A DNA stretch of 64,000 bases from assembly GCA_003508835.1 (NCBI GenBank), contig PUFA01000072.1, positions 7,352,501 through 7,416,500 on the forward strand, read 5' to 3'. The DNA is from Eonycteris spelaea (taxonomy: Eukaryota > Chordata > Mammalia > Chiroptera > Pteropodidae). The notes beneath the pieces are model-generated. The model saw only the letters and a program-made list of their open reading frames with translations, did no database searches and was not told the DNA's origin. Both the position numbers and the translations under genes were made by a program. The first letter of the stretch is position 1. Every line of letters begins with the position of its first letter. Shown here one piece after another: positions 57,690 to 64,000 of the stretch.

Positions 57690-58115
57690 AGCAGGTCGTG
57701 GCCGCGAAGGAAAACACGAGGAATTGACAAACAAATTTTCATTAAACAATTAAAGAAACGTAAGTGGGGACCAGAAACGGGATTACTCTCTCTTACTTCA
57801 AAGATGGAACAATATTTACATCGAATAGTGTTTTCTAATGTGGATGTTTCATATTTCATTCTGTCCACTGCGTCTTGGTATTTAGATTGCATCTGGTTCT
57901 CAGGCATTATAAACAATGTTGTCAAGAACAATTTTGCAGCAAATCCATGACTATTTACTCGAGATGAATTTCTAGAAAGATCATCCGCATTTAGCATCAT
58001 GTAGCTGATGTGATCATTTCTGAAGTGATTACAGCAAGCAGGCGGGAGCCAGGCCCACTGTACGGGGCTTGGAACCCTCCCGGAAATGGCAGCCCTGGGT
58101 TTTTTAGGCCAAAAA
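57690..58115. other. Intergenic DNA, probable old L1 pieces
   Basis: The text gcattataaacaatgttgtc at 57903 resembles antisense L1. The remainder is unassigned. Confidence 0.
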
Positions 58116-58119
58116 AATG

Positions 58120-58385
58120 ATGAATACTGTTCAATGGGCATCTCTCATGTGCCAAGCAGTGCATCAGACCCTTTAGCATTTACTAGGTGTTTTGTTTAAC
58201 CGTACAACAGCAAGAAGAAGTAAGACTAGCATCTTTTCCCCATTGTACAGATGGGAACACTGAAGATCAGAAAGGTTTAGTAAGTTCCCCAAGGCTGCAC
58301 AGCGAAACGAGAGCTGGGATTCAGGGCACAGATCTTTCCAGCCTGGAGGCCGGTGTTCTTTCCTCCCCAGCTGTCTGTCGAGGGC
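58120..58385 (-). repeat. MIR SINE
   Basis: Contains tctcatgtgccaagcagtgc, cattgtacagatgggaacac, aaggctgcacagcgaaacga and gagctgggattcagggcaca, an almost full-length reverse MIR. Confidence 0.
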
Positions 58386-58389
58386 GGCA

Positions 58390-59220
58390 GCAGGGTGGTT
58401 TGGCTAAAGGTTCTCCGTCGAGGAAGGAAGAGAGGCATGCCGGGGAGGTTGGAGGGCGCCAAAGACAATTTTGTTCCCATTTGCGATCTTCCGGAAGGTT
58501 GGCCCTACCTCTGGGTACCCTGATGTGTAGCCCTCACGAGAAAGTTCTGCATGGGAGGCTCATCCGAGGAATGGATGAGCTGTTGTCATGCAGCAAAGGG
58601 CACGGGGGGCGGGGGGGGGGTTGGAGTACCAACCCTGCATCACTTCCCCCCAACACTGACTCTTTAGTGCATTCCAACTGGCCGCCCCGGCGGACTGTAA
58701 GCTTTCGGTCACCAGCATGCACACGCGGCTCGCACACAGCCCGGCAACAGGAAGTCAAGACCCTCTCTTATCCCCTCGCTCCTCCTAACCCTTCTCCGCA
58801 CCTTCCCCAGAGAGGCCGATTCACCTCCTACCTTCGCACTTGATCAGACCCGCCCACCCCAGATCGTCCAGTTAAAAGAACCACGTTCGGGTTCGTCTCA
58901 AAGAGCGACGAGCAGGTGCGATGTCGCCTTTCAAATAAGTTCTAAAGATCCCACGACGTGAGAAGGAGTTTGGAGGCTCGGAGTTCATTTTCTAAGAGGA
59001 CTCGCTTCCCCCAGCTGTCACGGTGTCTTCGGATAAGCTGCAGCCCCCGGAGATAAAACTGTGGTTCCGGGAGCCGCCAGCGTTAAGGGGAGACCATTCT
59101 GCCGTGTGTGTGATCGACGGCAAGTCGCTTTCCTTGCTCGGTTATTCCTCTAGAGCGGTCGCTGGTTAAAAGCACTGAGAAAAATATTTGGCTGTTTCTA
59201 AAGACGTAGCACACAATGAG
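58390..59220. other. Intergenic CpG-rich DNA, no gene seen
   Basis: A G run lies at 58612-58622. 58860-59180 is rich in CpG without promoter features. Confidence 0.
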
Positions 59221-59224
59221 AGCG

Positions 59225-59720
59225 ATAATGTAATAGCATCGAGACTTTCAAAAATGTACATTTTCTTTGACTCGGCGTAATTCCACTCCTACGAATTTAT
59301 CTGAAGGAAATAATCCAAAATCTATGTACAGTGTGTTCTTCGCGGCATCGTCTATATAGTATTGGAGAAGTGGAAACAAAACAGAGTTCGATCAAAGGGC
59401 CTGACCAAGCAAATCGATGTGGCTATTCAAATGCACGCTGCAGGGAAACAGCGATGGGACCACGTGGTGGCGATGACGCGGTTGGTGGGGGCGAGGGAAG
59501 CAAGTTCGAAAGAGTATGTGCGTTATGAACGTGTTTTTATAAAGAAAAAAATATTGGGGGTGGGTGAGGGGTGGGGGAGAGTTGGCTGGAAATCTATGTT
59601 CCAAAAATGGTGTAGAGTTTTTCTGCAGGTGATGGAGTTACGGCAGGTTTTTTTTGTTTTTTTTTTTTTTTCTCCCTTGTATTTTTCTGCTTTCCACATT
59701 CATTGTATGGAGACGACCTT
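59225..59720 (+). repeat. L1 3' end fragment
   Basis: Contains tccactcctacgaatttatc, tgaaggaaataatccaaaat, gtattggagaagtggaaaca and a late stretch with acgtgtttttataaagaaaa, an old L1M 3' end in forward orientation. Confidence 0.
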
Positions 59721-59778
59721 TCGTCATAGGAAATCTTTTTCTTTTTTCTTTTTTTTTTTTTTTTTTGCTTTTTTTTTA
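59648..59778. repeat. Poly-T rich stretch
   Basis: Two T-rich runs (59648-59670 and 59739-59778) separated by mixed sequence. Confidence 0.
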
Positions 59779-60054
59779 AGAGATGGTTCTGTGACAGATC
59801 CTGTGGTGGGTGCCGGGAGGTGTGTGTCCCAGAGCAAGGCCGGTGCTCGGTTGGGTCCAGGATGCAGGTGGCCGTGCCGGCGCCTGGATTCAGCTCCTAT
59901 GATCACTCTCACCTCCCTGGTCCACTGGGGACAATCAGTGTCTCAGATACCCAGCCTGTTCGACAGAGTGTTTGATGGAAGAGCCAGTTCCTCAGATTAG
60001 TGCTGGGTTGAAAAATGACCTGCGAGTCTCTGGAGACACAGTGGAGCTGGAGCA

Positions 60055-60200
60055 GAGCTTGGTATTTATGACCCAGTCTCCCCGAGCGGGGTCCGGACAC
60101 CGCGCAATGCTGACGGATGATTCTCATGAGAAACTTTCAGTTTCCATTTGATTATGAGCCCATAAACACAGATTGCAATTGAGCGGAGTCGGGGCTCTGC
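60055..60200. promoter_or_regulatory. Candidate conserved noncoding element
   Basis: Contains GGTATTTATGACCC, GCGCAATGCTGACGG, GATGATTCTCATGAG, CATTTGATTATGAGCC and CAGATTGCAATTGAGC. No repeat resemblance. Confidence 0.
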
Positions 60201-60504
60201 CTGCGACGTACCCGCCAGGGCTCGGGGAGCCTCGCTGGTGGCTCTGACGTGCCCGTGGCCCGGCGGAGTCCCAGGCTGCCCAGGGGACGCGGAGCAGCCG
60301 CCGCAGCCGTGCCTGCGTTCTGATGCGGGCGTTGGAAGTGCCACATGCGCCCTCTACGCGGGGTCTCCTCCGCTGTTCCCTGGGCAGGGACGAGTCCTCC
60401 ACCTGCATCCTGCAGTCCTACCCAGCCTGGGTGGTAGAGGGTGCCCAGCTGGTTCTAGGAGGCTTTGGCCAACTCCGGTCTTGGGTCCAGCATCCTGCTT
60501 TTTC

Positions 60505-60538
60505 TTCGTTCATTCATTCATTCATTCATTCATTCATT
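60505..60538. repeat. (CATT)n microsatellite
   Basis: About eight tandem CATT units. Confidence 0.
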
Positions 60539-60599
60539 GGAAATATCAAGCAGGTAGGTTTAGGGATACAGAGACTAACGTCCCTCTGATGCCCTAGGA

Positions 60600-63500
60600 G
60601 TCACTCTCTGAGACAGTGTCACAGGCGTTCACTGAGAGAGAAGCGCCAGGAGCTGAGAGCGCACGGCGGAGGAGGGAGGAGCCAGCCGGGGCTCTGACGA
60701 AGGGAAGTCGGCCACTCCATCCAAAACTGGCCGTGGGCAGCACCCTGACCGCACCCGACTCCGTGGGGGTCGGGCGGAAATGGTGATTCGTGAGTCTCTC
60801 GCCTCTCCTGTCGCTTATGCATCGCTGGGCATTTCGTCTGGTAAGGTGGCTCCTTTCCCTCTCCACCCGGTGGTGCGCCCTTGAGTGACGGGTCGAGAGG
60901 AACCCGTGGCAGAGTGACAGGTGGGGCCTTGAGTCTTCGGCTCGCAATTACGTTCGTGAAAAGTATCGGCCCTGTGCCTGGCACTGTTCAAGGCACTGGG
61001 AAGCATAAGAGGCCGAACGAGACAAAGCCGAAGGACTCAGGGAGCACCCGGTCTCCTGAGAGGAAAGGGACAGAGGCCACCGTGTGGACGCACGTGGACG
61101 CACACGTGCGGTGCAGAGATGCGCACGGACAACCGAGAGCAGAGAAGGGGCGAGAGGAAACGGGGCGCGGTGAGTGTCTTACGTTCAGACAGATCCGATG
61201 GCGGCCTGGACAACGGTGACAGCGGGGGAGGTGACGGGACGCTGGAGCGTCCGGGCGGCAGGCGGGGAGACGGGGAGGCACGGAAGGCGGGTCTCGTGCT
61301 TTTCCACTTGAGAAGTGGCGGGGCGGGGGGGGGCAGGTGGAATCGCCAGTTTACTGAGCGGAGAAAACTGGGGGGCGGACCGTTCGGGAAATGTCGCTTC
61401 CACCCCACACTTACGTCCCTGGGACTCCCCACACGCCACCCCGACCTCATGGTCCCTTTCCCGGTGCCACGATGTGTCACGCTGTCTGTTTTTTTTTTTT
61501 TTTTGTCGACCTGTGCATCCGCCGGCCTCGCCTACGTGGACGTCCCATTCGCGCTGTGTCTCACATGCAGCCGTGAACGGAAGAGGCCAGGGCCCCGCCG
61601 TCCAGGGCAAACCTCAGGGCGGGGCGCTCCCGCTCGGAGCCCGCGCCCTCTCCCTGTCCTGGGCCCGGACGCCGGGCGGGCCGCACCCCCGCGGGGCCCC
61701 GGCGTCCGCTGCCTCGGTGCCTCGGTGCCGTGCTCTGCCCCGCTGGCCCCTTCTCCGTAGAAACACCCCGGCCATCCTGGCACGCGTAAGGCCTCCCGCC
61801 CCGCACGCGCTTGTACCAGCCTCTTTCGCGGACCAGCTGCTGGGCTGGGTCTCTGCTCCTTCATCCCCATTCCTGGGAGGCCCTGGCTCCGTATCCTCTG
61901 CAAACACACTGGGCTTCTTCAGACCGCGTGACGGAGCATCTGCTGGGACGAAGAGGACACAGCAGCCCTTTTGTCATCACCCCTAATCGTCTCCAGCCCC
62001 AGGGGCACTGGCGTTTGGGTCTAAGGACTTCGAAGTCGTTTCTAGAAGCGTATTGACTGCCTCCTGAGGGCCAAGTGGTAGCAGGCAGGAGGGTGCAGAA
62101 GGGGCCGTAGAGGCTACCGGCGCTGAGTAGGGAGACTCATGCACACCTTCCGTCCCCAATGTCTCTTCTTATGGGACAGGGCACGCAGGAGGGAGAGCGA
62201 GGCGAGGAGCAGATCCCGTACCCCTTGTCCCTACTGTCTCGAGGGTCTCCTGTGGCTGTGTGGACCTACCTGCCAGGAGCCAGGAGCCCCATCTCTTGGC
62301 CTGAGGGATTTTTATGAAGCCGGAAATGTTTGCTTTGCCAGAAGTGGGAGCGTTCATCTTGTCTCTGGGGCAGCTCTCCACAGGGACCGAGGGGGTGGGC
62401 ATTCACTATTATACAAATGCCCCTCTGCTGGGGTGACTCAAAGGGCCCCCCTCCTTCGGATCCGCCCGAGATCCCCAGGGAGTGAAACTGGGGGCCCTGG
62501 GGGGCTGGCTTCATAACCTCCTCTCCTGCTGCCTTCTCGCCTCCCCTCCTCCCCACCGGAAGTCCAGAGACACCTCAGAGGGTGTGGCTCCCCCTCCCAG
62601 AGGCTGCTCCTGGGTGAACCCAAAAGGCACCAGTGATGGCAAAGGCCAGCATCTGTGGGTTCATGGGTTGGTTTTAGGGCGGTCCCGCCAGGCGCCGGGA
62701 CCCCTGGGTGAGCTGGGGCCTGGGCGCGGAGCAGAGAGGCCGTGGGGCGGGGACGGGTTGCACCACGGGCAGAACTTCCTCGTCCAACTCTGCTCGGGGT
62801 CAGCTCTGCGCGTGACGGAACGGCCCATGCATGACCCGGCGCCGCGTTAAGGCGCAGCGCCACCGTGGCGGAGGGAACGGCTTCCTCGGCCTCCGCCAGC
62901 GCCCCGCGAAGCCGGAGCGTGCCTCCTGGTAGCAGTTCCGAGCCGTTTTCACCTCCGCTGTCCGGATTGAGATCGCTAACGCTAACATCGTGCAGCGTCG
63001 AGGGAAAGGGGGAGAACCACACGGTTCCCATCACCCCGACGCGTGCACAGCTCGTTCCTTCGGTGCCGTCACGAGGGGGCGGGACTTCCGGCGTCCAGAG
63101 TAACTTAGCCTTGGGATTCGGCCGACGCGCCTGTCTTCCTGCTCAGTCATAGCAACACGAAGGTCAATCTTTCCATTTTCCAAATAGGGGACCGCGCCCT
63201 GTGGCTTCAGTGCCACTTTGGGACTCGCTCACTTCCCCCAGAGCTCATCCTGGTCTCATGCTCCCTTTGATGAGGACGCTTTGCAAATATTCATAACTCA
63301 TTTCCGCCACGACAGCATCCTTTCTGGAGTTCACCAGGAATGGTCGAGGGCCGTCCCAGTTCTCGGGACAGTGACAGTGGAGCAAACACGACTGAGCTCT
63401 CAATCACACTTGGTTGAAAAGACAAACAATAGACCATTCACGCTGAGCTTCGGATACCTTAGGCTTTGTGACCTCGTAGGGGAGAAAGAGAGCCTCGTTC

Positions 63501-64000
63501 TCATGTGGACAGATGGGCCTGTTTGCAAATACTTCCTTAGCTACTCCCATACTATACACAACATCCTGTCCTGGGCGGGTGGCTGTGACCCAAGAGACTG
63601 AACCCACCTCAAAGAAACACCGGCCACAGAAGTGGCAGCCTCTGTCTGCAGAGCCCAAACACCATTTGTGTCACTGCCTCTTTGTCTGAGGGTGCGATTT
63701 TTTCAATAAGCGGGCTGGGTGTAGAGTCTGAGGGCTACAGAGAGAGCCCCACGCCAGGGTCCCTGCTGACCTGCCTTCGAAGCTGAGGGCCGGGGCCTCG
63801 AGTGGGAAGGTGGGCTGGTGATGGGCAGGATGTGAAAACATCAATCTCGAGGGTGGCACAGCCGTGCTTGGCAACTGGGCTCGGGCAGAAAGTTTCCCCA
63901 AGCGCCCGACGCTAGTCTGAGAAGGCATCTCGCCCAACCAAGCTATCGCTCGGTCTCAGACTTGTCCAGCTCTTGTCCCAAGGAGAGGGAGCTGACACTG
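60600..64000. other. Intergenic GC-rich DNA to the window edge, no gene seen
   Basis: CpG-rich over 60650-61800 and 62690-63130 but with no TATA box, recognisable first exon or splice pattern. A T run lies at 61489-61504. A short constrained-looking patch at 63255-63310 has TTTGCAAATATTCATAAC (POU-like). Long open frames (for example 61315-61986 plus and 62438-63034 minus) show no domain and low-complexity composition. Confidence 0.

Noticed and set aside
58187..58843. 218-codon plus-strand frame
   Set aside because: It begins inside a MIR SINE and runs through a G-rich tract, with no domain.

Overview
This is mammalian chromosomal DNA, not microbial. It has ancient mammalian repeats (MIR, L2, MER5A, MaLR-type LTRs, decayed L1, an ERV-L-like remnant), one CpG island, and no dense gene packing. 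Two SINEs whose 5' part is a diverged 5S rRNA gene are present. SINEs of that kind are best known from fruit bats (Pteropodidae), and no Alu, B1/B2, carnivore, ruminant or horse SINE was noticed. My inference is a fruit bat or close relative, at about 0.6 confidence.

The only protein-coding exon I can support is on the minus strand at 5292-5354. It is the first coding exon of SDK2 (sidekick cell adhesion molecule 2), encoding the signal peptide. It sits under a TATA box (5397-5402) inside a CpG island (about 4610-6790) and ends in a good GT donor. Positions 5291 down to 1 are then the start of SDK2 intron 1. Everything above about 5400 is upstream intergenic DNA. That fits the human 17q25.1 arrangement as I remember it, where SDK2 borders a wide gene-poor interval. 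As written, the exon is 63 nt, one nucleotide short of the 64 nt expected. The residues after Leu4 therefore read in the wrong frame, while the +1 frame shows the expected signal-peptide tail.

Layout: 1-5291, intron 1 with a TAATTA-rich candidate conserved element near 1.9-2.05 kb. 5.3-6.8 kb, promoter and CpG island. 7-16 kb, sparse DNA with a MaLR LTR split by a 5S-derived SINE at 10.0-10.6 kb. 16-23.6 kb, old repeats: L2 interrupted by an L1 3' end, MER5A, an ERV-L-like remnant, and a long antisense L1. 23.6-27 kb, mostly unique with one strong candidate conserved element. 27-34.4 kb, a long decayed sense L1 and further L1/L2 pieces. 34-64 kb, GC- and CpG-richer DNA with many MIR copies, MaLR LTRs, the second 5S-derived SINE (49,971-50,184), large microsatellites, and several AT-rich islands that look like conserved noncoding elements.

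No tRNA gene, functional rRNA gene, CRISPR array or complete mobile element was found. Repeat names rest on recalled consensus sequences and not on a repeat search, so boundaries are approximate.

[Form note: the original answer gave no confidence for any feature; the 0 in each confidence field is a placeholder required by the schema, not an estimate.]
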